The notes under the pieces are model-generated. The model saw nothing but the letters and a program-made list of their open reading frames with translations, had not been told where the DNA came from and did no database searches. A DNA stretch of 64,000 nucleotides from Prorocentrum cordatum (taxonomy: Eukaryota > Sar > Dinophyceae > Prorocentrales > Prorocentraceae): NCBI GenBank assembly GCA_963575745.1, contig CAUYUJ010018482.1:213065-277064 (forward strand), in the 5' to 3' direction. Positions 1 through 10,929 of the stretch are shown here, one piece after another; within the stretch, counting starts at the first letter, position 1; each line of letters opens with the position of its first letter. The position numbers and the translations under genes were made by a program.

Positions 1-188
1 AGGCTTTCTTTCTTCTCGCACGATCCCCACGGTGAGCCCTCGTGCGGCCGTGGGTCTCTGTGTCGCCAGCCCCGCTTTGATGTCGCCGTCGGCGGGCACG
101 GCTTGCCGGCGGCAGCAGCGGCGGGCGGCGGCCGCACGCCGGGCTGGCACCGCCGGCGCGGCTGCCGTGGCCGCCGCGGCGCCGCCGC

Positions 189-2513
189 ATGGCCTGCCGC
201 TGCACTTGGCTGCCGCCGGCGCCGCCCCCGCCGCAGCGGCCGGCTGCGGGGCCGCCCGCCGCGGCCGCGCCGCGGCCCCTGCGACGCGCGCCGCGCGGCC
301 CGCCGCGGCCGCCGAGGAGGCTGCCGCCCCCTGCTGGCAGCCTGGCCGCGCGGCCCGAAACCGCCCTCTGCTGCGGCTGGCGCCGCCGGCGCTGCGGCCG
401 CCGCGGCCGCCGCGGCCGCCGTCGCCGCCGCCGGTGCGGCCACGACACGCGGCCGGCGCCGCGGCCGCCGTGGCCCGCGCGGCCGCGCTTGGGCCCGCCG
501 CTGCTGCACCAACCGCCGCTGCTGCCCCTGCCGGAACAGCCACTGCTGCAGAAGCAGCACCTGCAGCCGCAGCCGCAGCACAAGCTACAGCAGCAACGGC
601 AGCAGCCACAGCCGCAGGACAGCTACAGCAGCAGCAGCCGCAGCAGCAGCTGCAGCAGCAACAGCCGGCAGCCGCAGCTGCCGCAGCAACAGGCTCCCAG
701 CGGGCAGACGCACCAGCAGGGCAGCAGCTGCAGCAACAGCAGCCGCAGCAGCTGCAGCAGCACCAGCCTCACGGGACCAGGAACTCTGAATTTCGAGGCG
801 GCCCCAGCCGTGGTGACCAGGACGACTGACGTTCATCTGGACGATTCTGCCACGACGGAAACGGGGCCCGTTAGGCCAGAAGGGAGCGCGGTTTCGATAT
901 TACCGAATCCCAGAAGTGAAATGGGGCCCGTTAGGCCAGATGCAAATCGTGGCGTCTCGAGTCCCAGCCCCGTCCCCGACGGCCGCCCTGAGCACGGACC
1001 ACCTCAACGCCCCGTGACGACGACAGACGACCATCCCGGGGATCCTGCCACGCACAACGACATATCGGAGCATAGCAGCAGCAGCAGCAGCGGCAACGTG
1101 CCACCCCCCGTTTCGTCGACAGACGATGACGTCCCAGAGGGGAATCGAGAGGCGGTTGAGGCAAAGGTCACGATACCACCCCCCACATCGTGGTCAGACG
1201 ATGACGTCCCAGTGGGGAATCGAGAGGAGGTAGCCTGCAGTGACCAGTGTACAGCTCACACTTACGACCCTCACCTTCAGCTGCACCAGCAGGCCAGAGC
1301 AAAGAAGTGAGAAGTCACGGCGGAGACGGCGGAGGCTGCGGAAGCCGCTGAGCTCCCCCCTCAGGACAAGCAGTCCGTCAGCAGTCCTCTGCACCAGCAG
1401 GACAAAGGAATGGAGTGGGAAGTCACGGCGGAGACGGCGGAGGCTGCGGAAGCCGCGGACTATCCCCCTCAGAGCAACCAGTGCGTCAGCAGTCCTCCGG
1501 GATCGCCACGCACCCAGCCGGGAGACCACGGAACAACCGTCCAGACGCAGGACAGCGAAGCCATCCGCTGGCTCGTCGGGAGAAACCTCCTTGCACCTAC
1601 TCGCCCCCCTTCCCCTGTCAGCGAGCTCCTCGTGGACGGCGAACCCCAGGCGCCCTCGCCAGGCGCCCAGGACAACACTGGCAAAGCAGCTCGCGCCCCA
1701 GCTATGGAAGTTGCGCCGCAGAGCGCGCACGCGCCCGGCACAACCAGTGGCACCCCAGAGAACGGAGAGAGACACGCGCTGTCCAAAGGGGACGCACCTG
1801 TGAGCGACAGCGGGCACAGGCCCGAAGGCGAACGCCAGCGAAAGGGACCCTTCCCCACGTGCCACAAGGCCGCGCCTGCCCTGGCCGCCGGACGCGTTCC
1901 GACCCCAGCCTGGCGGCCAACCATGCGGCCTGCATTTCCCCGCAACATTATGCCAGGCGCGCAGCCGGAACTGTCGCGAGCAGATCGCGAAACCCCCATC
2001 CAGGACAACGAGGCCGGTACGTTGGAGACTTGCGGCTGGGATACACGGCGGCACCAGGGGCCCGACCCGCGTCAATGGCCAGAGCCCAAGGACCCCGACA
2101 CGGGACAACAGCTGTACAAAACAGGAATCAACAACGTCCAATGGGACCTCCCCGGGGAAACACCCGGCGAGGCGATACGACGACTCCAAATCACACTGGG
2201 ACCAATGTTCACTGGCACCCGGCACGCTTTCGCCAGGCGGCAGTCTGTGCCCCGCAGCAAGGGCGCGCTCGACCCGCTTCGGCGCGACCCGCAAACCTGC
2301 CACCTCTTCCTGGAATCCTTCCGCAGCCACAAGTGCGACGCACGGGTCCTCAGCGAAGCGCTCGGCCTCGACGTCGACTGGAGTTGGGCGTGGCAGCTGC
2401 ACCTAGGCCCGAGCGGCGGAGTGAGCAGTGGTCAACACGCGGCAAAGGGCCACCCGAATAAACAGGCCCCCAGGAAGCACAGAAAACAGTGGTGGGCCGT
2501 CTCCCCACAATAG
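189..2513 (+). pseudogene. Unrecognised long open frame, Ala/Gln/Pro-rich, one in-frame TGA
   Basis: One plus-strand frame stays open from about 81 to the TAG at 2511-2513, apart from a TGA at 1308-1310. I start it at the first ATG (189). The first ~200 codons are Pro/Ala/Arg then Gln/Ser-rich, built from GCC and CAG runs. The middle is acidic and Ser/Thr-rich. The last ~100 codons have mixed, globular-looking composition. Three internal duplications keep the frame: GPVRP at 863 and 923 (60 bp), DDDVPxGNRE at 1121 and 1196 (75 bp), and EVTAETAEAAEAA at 1311 and 1419 (108 bp). In the last pair the stop TGA (1308) aligns with TGG (1416), so one G-to-A change would explain the break. I recognise no family. 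A 402-codon frame on the other strand (1194-2402) exists, but the duplications and composition favour the plus strand. It may also be a chance frame in stop-poor DNA. Confidence 0.35.
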
Positions 2514-2610
2514 CCTTGCTACCCCCTCGTGGCATCCCTGCGAGTTGCTACCGTGGTATGTGTCTCGACTCCTGCTTCGTTCAGAACTTATACTTTTTTT
2601 TCTCGGCTGT

Positions 2611-2698
2611 TGTCTACGTGCTGCGTGTGTGGCTATACCGTCGACCTCAGTTATTTTCTCCTCTGTCTGCGTGCTGCGCGTGTGGCTATACCGTGGAC
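2611..2698. repeat. 53-bp direct tandem duplication
   Basis: The stretch beginning GTCTACGTGCTGCGTG at about 2612 recurs with few changes at about 2665, including GTGTGGCTATACCGT. The surrounding 2,514-2,970 holds no gene I can recognise. Confidence 0.6.
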
Positions 2699-2970
2699 AG
2701 TTTGGATTTCTACTCTGAGATCCACCTTCTCTGTTGACTACGAGTTGTACACCGTACTCAGCAGCGCGATTGGGTGTCTCATACATCCCCCCTCTCGGAT
2801 CTGTCGGGTTGTTGTCGGACGCGGCGTGCTTCTCCAACGGCGGAAACACGCTGCGCGGGCGTGAGACGGCGGTGGAGGATTTGCCTGGAGAAAAGCGTGC
2901 GGAACCCAGCAATGGCTGCAGCACAGACCCCCCGCCAGGTGGACAGGCGAGTAGGCCCCCCCCCCGCGGT

Positions 2971-4199
2971 GACTGAAGATCCTCCACAGGGAGCGGTGGA
3001 GGGATCAAACAGTTGAGACCCAGTCCGGTCAGCACCGTCAGTGTGGGCCGCCTCATTCTCCTCCTCCTCCAATTCACCAGTTTGTGCGGCTCTCGGCTGC
3101 GCCCCCCTTCCTCCCTCCCCCCCCTGGGTCAGCACTGCATAGATTGCCTGAGCCGGCCCCCACCGCGGCCACGCGCCGGCGACGGCGCCGACGGCGACGC
3201 CTTTTCTCCCCCTCCTGGGACGCCAACGTCGACGACGGAGCCGTCTGCGACGCCTGATCCGGCTTCGACTGGGAGGCCAGCGCCGACGACGGTGCCAACG
3301 GCGACGCCCTGTCCGTCTGCGACACGCTCAGTCTGCGCGTCGCAGGGGCTCGCCTCGGAGACGACGGCTGCGGCGACTCGTGCGGCCAGCGCACGTCGCC
3401 GGGGCACTGCACGGGCAGCGTGGCAGGTGTGGTTCTGCGACTGAGCGAGCCCTCATCCGACTCCGACTCCGACGCCAGAGCCGACGTCGGAGCCGACTGC
3501 GACGCCTGACCCGGCTTCGACTGCGACGCTGCGCCGACGACGGAGCCGACGGCGACGCCCACCCGACCCCGACATGCACCCCAGGCTGCGCGTCGCAGGG
3601 GCTGGTGTGCGGCGACGACGGCTGCGGTGGCTCGCGCGGCCAGTGCTCGGCGCCAGATCCCCGGACGACTGCGCCCCGTGCTTCTCCTGGCCTCCCGCCC
3701 CCCGGTGCTGGGCGACACGCTGCCCGTTCGCCCCACTTTCCGTGTCGCCGGGGCCGCATCCTCGGCTCGCTTTGCAGCATTCTCTGCGCGTGGTTTCTTT
3801 GATTGACTGGGGCGCGCGAGCAACAACCAGGAAGGCAGAGGCCTGTGGAGTGCAGGTGGTCCAGGACACCAACGAAGTGACAGCACTGTCCTCCGCCAGT
3901 GAACTGGCGCGTTGTTCCCCCCCCGCGGTCACTGAAGACCCTCCAAAGGGAGCGGTGGATGGATCACAGAGGCGACTCCGACATTGGATCGACGTTCCCC
4001 CCCCTGCGGTCACTGACGACCCCCCACAGGGAGCGGTGGAGGGATCACAGAGGTGACTCCGACACGTACATTCTCCAGGCTGTGCTGCTCTGGGCAGGTG
4101 ACAGGGCAGCCCCCCCACCAGAGGACTGGCGCGCCGTTCCCCCCGCGGCCACTGAAGACCCTCCACAGGGAGCGGTGGAGGGATCACAGAGGTGACTCC
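2971..4199. repeat. Four dispersed copies of a ~36-50 bp hairpin repeat
   Basis: Copies lie at 2971-3006, 3930-3974, 4011-4055 and 4150-4199. Each reads ACTGAAGACCCTCCAC, then AGGGAGC, then GTGGAGGGATC. CCTCCAC and GTGGAGG can pair as a 7-bp stem around a short purine loop. The last three copies also share the downstream ACAGAGGTGACTCC. They sit in otherwise unrelated GC-rich DNA, so this is a small dispersed family. No function can be assigned. Confidence 0.6.
3130..3640. repeat. GC-rich degenerate GAC/GGC/GCC repeats
   Basis: Motifs such as CCGACGGCGACGCC and CTGCGACGCCTGA recur irregularly (for example near 3190, 3290, 3490 and 3545). Every frame on both strands is long because stop codons are rare here. 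I see no evidence of a protein. Confidence 0.4.
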
Positions 4200-4467
4200 T
4201 ACCACACAGCATCGACATTGGTGCTGCCTCTTTGTGCGGCTCGCGGCTGCGCCCCCCCTCCTCCTCCTCCTCATCCTTCTGTGCTGATACGGCGGGCAGT
4301 GCCGCTCGGGCCCCCCCTACCCATCCAGATCCACCCGATACTGCGGCTCTGGCTGCGCCCCCTTACAGAGCCTGATGCCGTGGAGCGACTTGGACAACAA
4401 TGGGCATCGCAAGGGCTCACTGGCAGGGCCCCGAGGAGCGCACTGACGGCAGTGGCTGCCAAGGAGT

Positions 4468-4848
4468 GATCTGGACAGCGATGGTCAGCGACAGTCTGAC
4501 CCCGCAGGAAGGGGATCCTCCAGCCCCCGCGACGGGGCGCAGATCGCCCGCGAGGACATGGCGTGGCTCGCGGCGTTCCAGGTGCTGGGCTACGGCAAGG
4601 TGCAGACCTGCACGCCTCCCCGCTTCGGCACCACCTGAGGCCGGACCTGGGGTGAGCGTATTCCTGGCAAGTGGTTCATCCTTTGGCAGGTCAACGCGGA
4701 TCCCCCCGGCAGGTCCGCCCCTGTTACCTCGGTTGACGCTCGCGACTTTGTGCCCCCGCCCCCTGAGACGGATAAGTTACCCGCGTTGTACGCCGACGAC
4801 GAAGACGACGACTCGCTTCCCACGACGGGCGTCGCCCTCGAGTCCTAG
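4468..4848 (+). pseudogene. Unrecognised coding-like remnant with one TGA
   Basis: Reading from GAT at 4468, one frame runs to TAG at 4846-4848, broken only by TGA at 4636-4638. Its residues look like a folded protein, with an EDMAWLAAFQVLGYGK stretch before the stop and an aromatic KWFILWQV stretch plus an acidic DDEDDD tail after it. The bases coding for WFILWQ (about 4671) recur at about 4860, 189 bp away, a multiple of three. I recognise no family. The frame is short and the region GC-rich, so chance cannot be excluded. No good start codon or splice acceptor is evident. Confidence 0.22.
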
Positions 4849-5089
4849 CTACTGCACGAGTGGTTTATCTTTTGGCAGTTCGTCCCGGCCCTCCCGCACG
4901 GTGGCCCAGGGGACTCGACCAGCGCTTGCAGCTGCACCCCCCCGACTTTCAGTGCCAGGCAAGTTGCAGGCCGTGGACTCAGAAGACAGGGCCGCCAGTT
5001 CCTTGAATAGGACGGTCGCCCATGCCCAAGTGCATCCTATGAGTCCTTGTGAGTAAGGCCTCCACCTGTTCCCCCCTTCTCCTGCCGCG

Positions 5090-7500
5090 GCGTGCCCTCG
5101 CGCCCGCCGTGCCTCTCCTGTTCCTTGGCCTCCTCTTCGTGCTGGACGGCGCGGCCACCCCGGCCCCTCCGCGCCGCCACTGCGCGGCGGGTTCCAGGCC
5201 CTTGCGAGCTGTTCGGTACGGTCTGAGCTGGCGCCACGTGTGCGACTGCTCCTTCCGTCCGTTTTCTTTGGCGCCTGCGTTCCCCGATTTCGAATCGCCT
5301 GCGTCGTAATGAGGGTCAATTTGTCCCTGGCACGTGAACCCGCTGCCGCGGCCTATGCGCCGTTGCAGCTAATTATCTCGCCCTGTGCCCCAGCCGAGAC
5401 CGCCCCGCTCTCTGGAACTGTCCTTGGAGCCGCCAATCAAAAATGATCCCCACTGGAGTGGTCTGCCTCTACTGGATGGCGTTCTGTCGCGGATCAGCCA
5501 CACCTCAGCTTCAGTGAACCTTGGTGAGTCGGGTCTCCCTCGCCGCACCATCGTATGCTCGTGGAGCTGCAGTGAGTCTAAGTAAGTTGCTCTCGCTCGC
5601 GCTCACCCCCCTTTTTCCGAGGTCTTGGACGGCCTGGCTCTGTGTGCACACACGTGGGTCCCGCCTGGTCTTTGGCCACTCGGACTCGCGTTCTGCCCGT
5701 GGCCTTTACAGTGCCTTGCTGTCCGTCTTGGCCTCGCTTCTAATTGCGGTTCGGCTGGAGCTTGGCGCCGCTAGGGCGACTTCCCCCCCCCCGTTCCGTT
5801 GCCGGTTGCCGCGCCTTTTGCTTCCCCACCAGCAGGGCTGTCTGGGCCGGTCATTAGCAGATGCTGAAATGCGTCTCAGTGAGGGGCATTTTGCCCCTGG
5901 CATGTGCATGCGCCACTGCGTGCGTTGTCCGCTGGAGTCTGCGGCAATCTCGCGCCAATTCGTTGGCACCGCGCCCCCGACTAACTTGACCGCTCCCTGT
6001 CCGCCGCCTCGGAGCCGCCAACCAATAAAATTATCCCCACTGGTGGGCGTGCGCCTCGCATTGAGTCTGCCGCCTCGTCCCGCATGGGGTTGACGGACAC
6101 CCGGTCGTCCCCCTCGTCGCTCCCTCCATGGGTCGCGCTTCGCGCCCCTGGGCGTCTGCCGGCCGCCGCTTCTGAGCATTTCTGGCGTCTCCCGGCGATC
6201 GGGCCTCTGGCCTTTCTCCGCCTCGCTGCTGGATCCAGGCTTCCCACGGCACCCCACCGCCCCTCCGCACCACTTGGTGTTTGGCGATCCGGATTTTCCG
6301 TTGAGCGCCCACACGCCCTGCCCCTTTATCGTGTCGAGGGTCGCCGTCATGCGATGGTTCCTGGCTTTGTCCACGGCGTGCTGCTCGTCACGACGATCTT
6401 CCGCATCTGGATCGTGGGCTTCTCGAATTGGTGTTGAACGACGCCCAGAAGTTCCTCCTGGTGCCGGCGCTCTTCTCAGCGGCAGTGAGGTTCGCCTGCT
6501 AACCGTCTCTCCTGCTCGTTATTGTTATTTGCTCTTCGCCTTCCTCTTCCGTTGCGCTAATTTAGGTCGTTGCCTGTGTGCAATATCCTGGACGCCGCCC
6601 GACTCTGCCTCGCCGCGGTCGCGATCCAAAATCCCCACTGGCCTTCCCTTTCTGGCCCTCTACGCGGTGCTGGATATCGCCCACTCGATGCCTCGAGGTC
6701 GTTTACCTCTCGGCATCCCGGTTCTCCTCCCATGTCCCACCTGTTCGTCATGGTCCTCCTCCCCTCAAGACCTTCCTGTGCGGCACGTTTGGCGCTCCGG
6801 TTCGCCGCCTCCACCCAACTTGGGTAAGCACGGCGTCCGCCTCGCCTTCGCCTGCATGGACTGCTTGTTCGACATGGTTGCCTGGGGTACGGATGGGCCT
6901 CGCGTCACGGCCATCCTGGAGTTAGGTCGGGCATGTCCCCCTACAGGGGGATTTCAGACGAAAAATAAAAAATCCCCCCGAAAAATCTCCAAAATGGTCA
7001 AAAATAGTCAAAAACTAGTCCCCCGACTGTTTTTTGCCTATTTTTGAAGATTCCTCCTGTAGAGGGAAAGGCCCGCCTTAATCCTGGAGCTGCGTTGGCC
7101 CATCCACTGTCGACTCTGGGTTCGCTCGCTCGGCTTCCTGCTCGGCACCTACCTCTCGGCGGTGGACAAACCTCCCTTTAGTAAACCTCCCCTTAGTGAA
7201 AACGGCCCGGGACCGGAACCGACGGACCTGGACCCGCAAAAATGACGGCCGCGACGCCCTCTCGCGAACCGAAAACGGCCGATTCACTAATCGACGTGTC
7301 AGGGTAGGAGGTCTATCAACCTCCGAACCTCGTGGTTCTGGTGCCGCTCCACCCCGCTCGCGCCACTCTGGCCGCGCGGAGTGCCGCCTCGCCCCGGCGC
7401 TGCTCGCAAGCCCTGTGTTTGCCTGCGCAGGCGGCACAGCCTGCCCCTGCTTGCCCGGCGTCCGACTCGCACCGTGCGCCTGCGCAACAAAAATCCCCAC
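5090..7500. repeat. Degenerate ~590-bp repeat units
   Basis: A signature ending in ATCCCCAC (usually preceded by an A-rich run) occurs at 5446, 6033, 6631 and 7493. The first two are also preceded by matching text: TTGGAGCCGCCAATCA against CGGAGCCGCCAACCA, and further upstream TGAGGGTCAATTTGTCCCTGGCA against TGAGGGGCATTTTGCCCCTGGCA. Spacings are 587, 598 and 862 bp, and the last interval contains the MITE at 6922-7080. The units are old and diverged. No coding potential is conserved between them. Confidence 0.35.
6922..7080. mobile_element. MITE-like element, copy 1, with 9-bp target duplication
   Basis: The element is 159 bp with imperfect terminal inverted repeats of about 30 bp. The left end reads TTAGGTCGGGCATG, then TCCCCCTACAGG; the right end is the complement with TCCCTCTACAGGAGGAAT. 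It is flanked on both sides by ATCCTGGAG (6913-6921 and 7081-7089), a perfect 9-bp direct repeat. The interior is A-rich and non-coding. Copies at 26,280 and 28,224 share ends, orientation and size. A 9-bp duplication suits Mutator-like transposases. No transposase is present, so it would be non-autonomous. Confidence 0.85.
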
Positions 7501-7551
7501 TTAATGGGCCTGTTTTCCACCACCACCACCGTAGGTTGGAGGGGGAAGGGG

Positions 7552-7651
7552 TCCTCCTCCTCCTCCTCCTCCTCCTCCTCCTCCTCCTCCTCCTCCTCCT
7601 CCTCCTCGTCCTCGTCCTCGTCCTCCTCCTCCTCCTCCTCCTCCTCCTCCT
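7552..7651. repeat. (TCC)n microsatellite
   Basis: About 33 TCC triplets with two interruptions (GTCCTCG). It produces long poly-Ser, poly-Leu and, on the other strand, poly-Glu/Gly frames that are not genes. Confidence 0.95.
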
Positions 7652-8327
7652 TCCCCCCCTCCAACTTGTGGTGGTGGTGGTGGGAAACAGTCCCAGCACC
7701 ACTGGCCCATCCGGGCACGATGCCCAGCGGAGCTGCCCTGAACTCTTCGAGGTACTTTGGGGCGTCTTGGAGCCTTTTGGCGGCTCCTGGAGGGCCTCTT
7801 GGAGCGTCCTCCTCCGGGCAAGAGGACAATATCCACTCCCATCAGGCCTCCGCCGGGCCACTTCTCTGCGCCCAGATCTGGGCGGGCAGCGCCTGCCGGC
7901 CTGGCCAGGAGAGCTGCGCGAAGCGAGGCTATCTTCTCGCGCCTCCACGGGTGACCTAGGGAGCATGGTTCGTACACTGCAGGCTCGCCTTCTTGCGAGC
8001 CAACGCAGCCTGGCCTACGACTGGAGGGTTCCAAAGCGAGTGTTGGGGGAGGGGGCTTTCCAGGAGGGGTCCCCTAGGGGCTTCGCACCCCCTGTTTTGA
8101 CGAGGTTCCGAGGCACCTGGAGGGCTCTCTGGAAAACCCCCTCCCCAAAAAGCTGCGTTTGGAACCCTCTGGTACGAGAACGGCAGGAGGAAAGACCTGG
8201 CCAGGCTCACGCCGCACACCCCAGGGAGGGGCCTGCGCGCAGTGACGTGTACACAGGTGGTCATGTCCGAGCTATCTCAGATCGCGCTGTCTGCACGGAA
8301 TGCTGCACCTGCCAGGCCACGTGCCCA

Positions 8328-8945
8328 CTCCTCCTCCTTCTCCTCTTCGTCCTCCTCTTCGTCCTCCTCCTCCTCCTCTTCTTCTTCTTATTATTATTAT
8401 TCTTATTCTTATTATTATTCGTATTTTTCTTATTATTCTTATTATTATTAGTATAATTATTATTATTATGATCATCATTATTCTTATTATTAATATTAGT
8501 GTTATTATTACTATTATTATTAGAATGATGTGTTCTGATTAGTATGTTGATTTTGTCCTATTATTCTTATTATTAGTATTATTATTAGTGCTATTAGTAT
8601 TCGTCTTATTATTAATATTCGTATTATTCGTAGTATTATTGTTATTAATATTATTCCTCTTATTATCATTAATATTAGTATTATTATTATTAATCATATT
8701 AGTATTATTATCATTAGTCTTATTACTTTATTCGTAGTCTTATTACTATGACTGATCGTCTTCTTATTATTTTTCTTCTTATTAGTATTACTAGTATTAT
8801 TATTAGTATTAATATTATTAGTCTTCTTCTTAGTATTATCATTATTCTTTTTATTGTTATTATTATTCTTATTGTAATTATTATTATTATTCGTCTTATT
8901 ATTATTATTATTATTCCTCCTCCTCCTCCTCCTCCTCCTCCTCCC
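8328..8945. repeat. Compound triplet tract: (CTC)n, degenerate (TTA)n, (CCT)n
   Basis: A CTC/TTC run (8328-8390) passes into about 525 bp of degenerate TTA/ATT triplets (to ~8916), then CCT (to ~8944). It is an AT-rich island in GC-rich DNA. The triplet order is preserved over 600 bp despite many substitutions, which points to expansion followed by mutation. The stretch 7,700-8,320 before it holds no recognisable gene. Confidence 0.95.
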
Positions 8946-9769
8946 ATTCCCCGCGGCAGTCCTCATGGTAGTCGGCATGTTCGTTCTCCTCGTCGGTGCT
9001 TCCCATGTGCACGGCCTGCTTCTTCCTGAAGTGCAGCCTCCAGGAGGGGGGACAGGGCGGACCATTTGACCCTTTTGGTTACAGCAATCCCAAAATCACG
9101 CCATGCCTGCGCCTGCATGCCCTGGCCAAGCCGAGCTCTACGAGCTGCCCTGGCCGAGCTGGCGCCTCTTCGCCTGCACGTTCTGCGACTGCACCAGGCC
9201 GGCAGGCGAACCGTTCGTCATGCCAAGCCGATCGATCCAGCGGGGCATACGCACGAAAGGGCAAATAAGTGCGATGAGAAGGCTGCACGCCGCGGCTGCA
9301 GCCGCCAAGCTTGTGGCCCCTTCCAAATAGTAGTCCCCCGCTTCCTTCCAGACGCTCTTCTGGACCGGGAAGACCTCTGCGTTGATCACCCAGGCCGAAG
9401 CATACTGCCTATTGTTGCAGTTAGCCCCCCGACAAGGCGGAGGAGTTCAAAGAAGATGAAGAGACAAAGGGAGATAGAGAGAGAGAGAGAAAGGAAGAGA
9501 AAGATAAATATAATGTGAAAGAGAATGAGGAAGAGAGATAGGAAGAGATAACAAAGATATCCGCCGACCCTCTTGTGGGGCCAGCAGGCTGTAGGACCAG
9601 GGTTTGCTGTTCCCTGCACCAGTTCCAGTTTCCAGTTTCCACTGTTACAGTCTTGTTTTATGCTGCTCACTGTTCCTTGTTGAATACCGCGCAAGGGGGG
9701 GGGGGGAGGCCGAAAGCCAGCAAACCTAGCGTCTCCTGGGAAGGTTCTCAAAATCTCTGAGGGGGGTCA
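8946..9769. other. No recognisable gene; includes a GA-rich tract
   Basis: Mixed sequence with a short purine tract (about 9465-9545, GAGAGA) followed by the recurrent word CCGCCGACCCT at 9561. No open frame shows family resemblance. Confidence 0.4.
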
Positions 9770-10375
9770 GATCGGCGGGGTCAGGATCCAAAAACACATG
9801 GGATTTGCCACATTTCTGAAATTCGGTGGCACCCCTCACGCAGATCGCCGGGGTCAGGATCAAAGAACTAATGGGATTTGCCGTATTTTTGAAATTCGGC
9901 GGCACACCCCACGCAGATCGGCGGGGAATTTGCCACAGTTCTGAAACTCGGCGGCACCCCTCATGCAGATTGGCGGGATCAGGGTCGAAAAACACATGGA
10001 ATGTGCTACAATTCTAAAATTCCGCGGCACCCCTCTTGCAGATTGGCGGGATCAGGGTCAAAAAACCATTGGAATTTGCCACAGTTCTGAAATTCGGCGG
10101 CACCCCTCACGCAGATCGGCGGGGTCAGGGTCGAAAAACGAATGGGATTTGCCACAATTATGAAATTCGGCGGCACCCCTCACGCAGATCGGCGGGGTCA
10201 GGGTCCAAAACCCAATGGGATGTGCCACAGTTCTGAAACTCGGCGGCACCCCTCACGCAGATCGGCGGGGTCAGAGTCCAAAAACCAATGGGATTTGCCA
10301 CATTTCGTGAAATTCGGTGGCACCCCTCACGCAGATCGGCGGGGTCAGGGTCAAAAAACACATGGGATTTGCCAC
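9770..10375. repeat. 73-bp tandem array, nine units
   Basis: GATCGGCGGGGTCAGG or a close variant starts units at 9770, 9843, 9916, 9968, 10041, 10114, 10187, 10260 and 10334. The spacing is 73 bp except for one unit with a 21-bp internal deletion (9916 to 9968) and one of 74 bp. Each unit also carries AATGGGATTTGCCACA and ATTCGGCGGCACCCCTCACGC. The period is not a multiple of three, so the frame shifts with each unit and the array is not coding. Confidence 0.95.
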
Positions 10376-10606
10376 ATTACAATACTTCGTAAAAAAAGCT
10401 TTTTGCACAGCATACGCGAGCAATCTCGAAATGCAACACCGAATTCAACAATCTCATCAGAATCTCAACTTGTCTTGCCGATTACTCATCGTCTCCGCGT
10501 GAAGCCGCGACGCTGCTTCACGGCGGCGCCAAGACCTCATGATTTCGCTCTTGCATTGCCCATTATCCGAGAGAGAAAACTGGAGGGGGCGAAGCCCTTA
10601 CGGATA

Positions 10607-10925
10607 CGGATACATATATATATATATATATATACATACATACATATACATACATATATATATATATATACATACATATATATATATATATACATACACA
10701 TACATATATAGCGAGGAAGGAAAAGCGAAAGAGAAAGAGAAAGAGAGCAAGGAATAGAAAGAGAATGAGAAAGATGAATAGAAAGAGAAAGAGACAGAGA
10801 AGGATAAGGCGAAGGAGAAAGAGAAAGGGGAAGAGTAAGAGGACGAGAAAGAGAAAGAGGAAGATAAGGAAAAAAAAAGAGAAAGAGACAGAGCACGGGA
10901 AAAAGAGAGAGAGAGAGTGGACTCA
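10607..10925. repeat. TA/TACA microsatellite followed by purine-rich tract
   Basis: TATATA and TACATACA runs fill 10607-10710. A 200-bp GA-rich tract (GAAAGAGAAAGAGA type) follows to about 10920. The purine strand asymmetry could form triplex DNA. No gene is present. Confidence 0.95.
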
Positions 10926-10929
10926 ACGG

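Noticed and set aside
1194-2402. 402-codon minus-strand frame
   Set aside because: Antisense to the better supported frame at 189-2,513; reads as Arg/Leu/Val-rich text without motif.
5049-5309. Short frame with a signal-peptide-like start
   Set aside because: Only composition supports it; it has no homology and lies in degenerate repeats.
9770-10375. 73-bp units considered as tRNA genes because of their length
   Set aside because: No cloverleaf, no A or B box, and no anticodon arm could be drawn.
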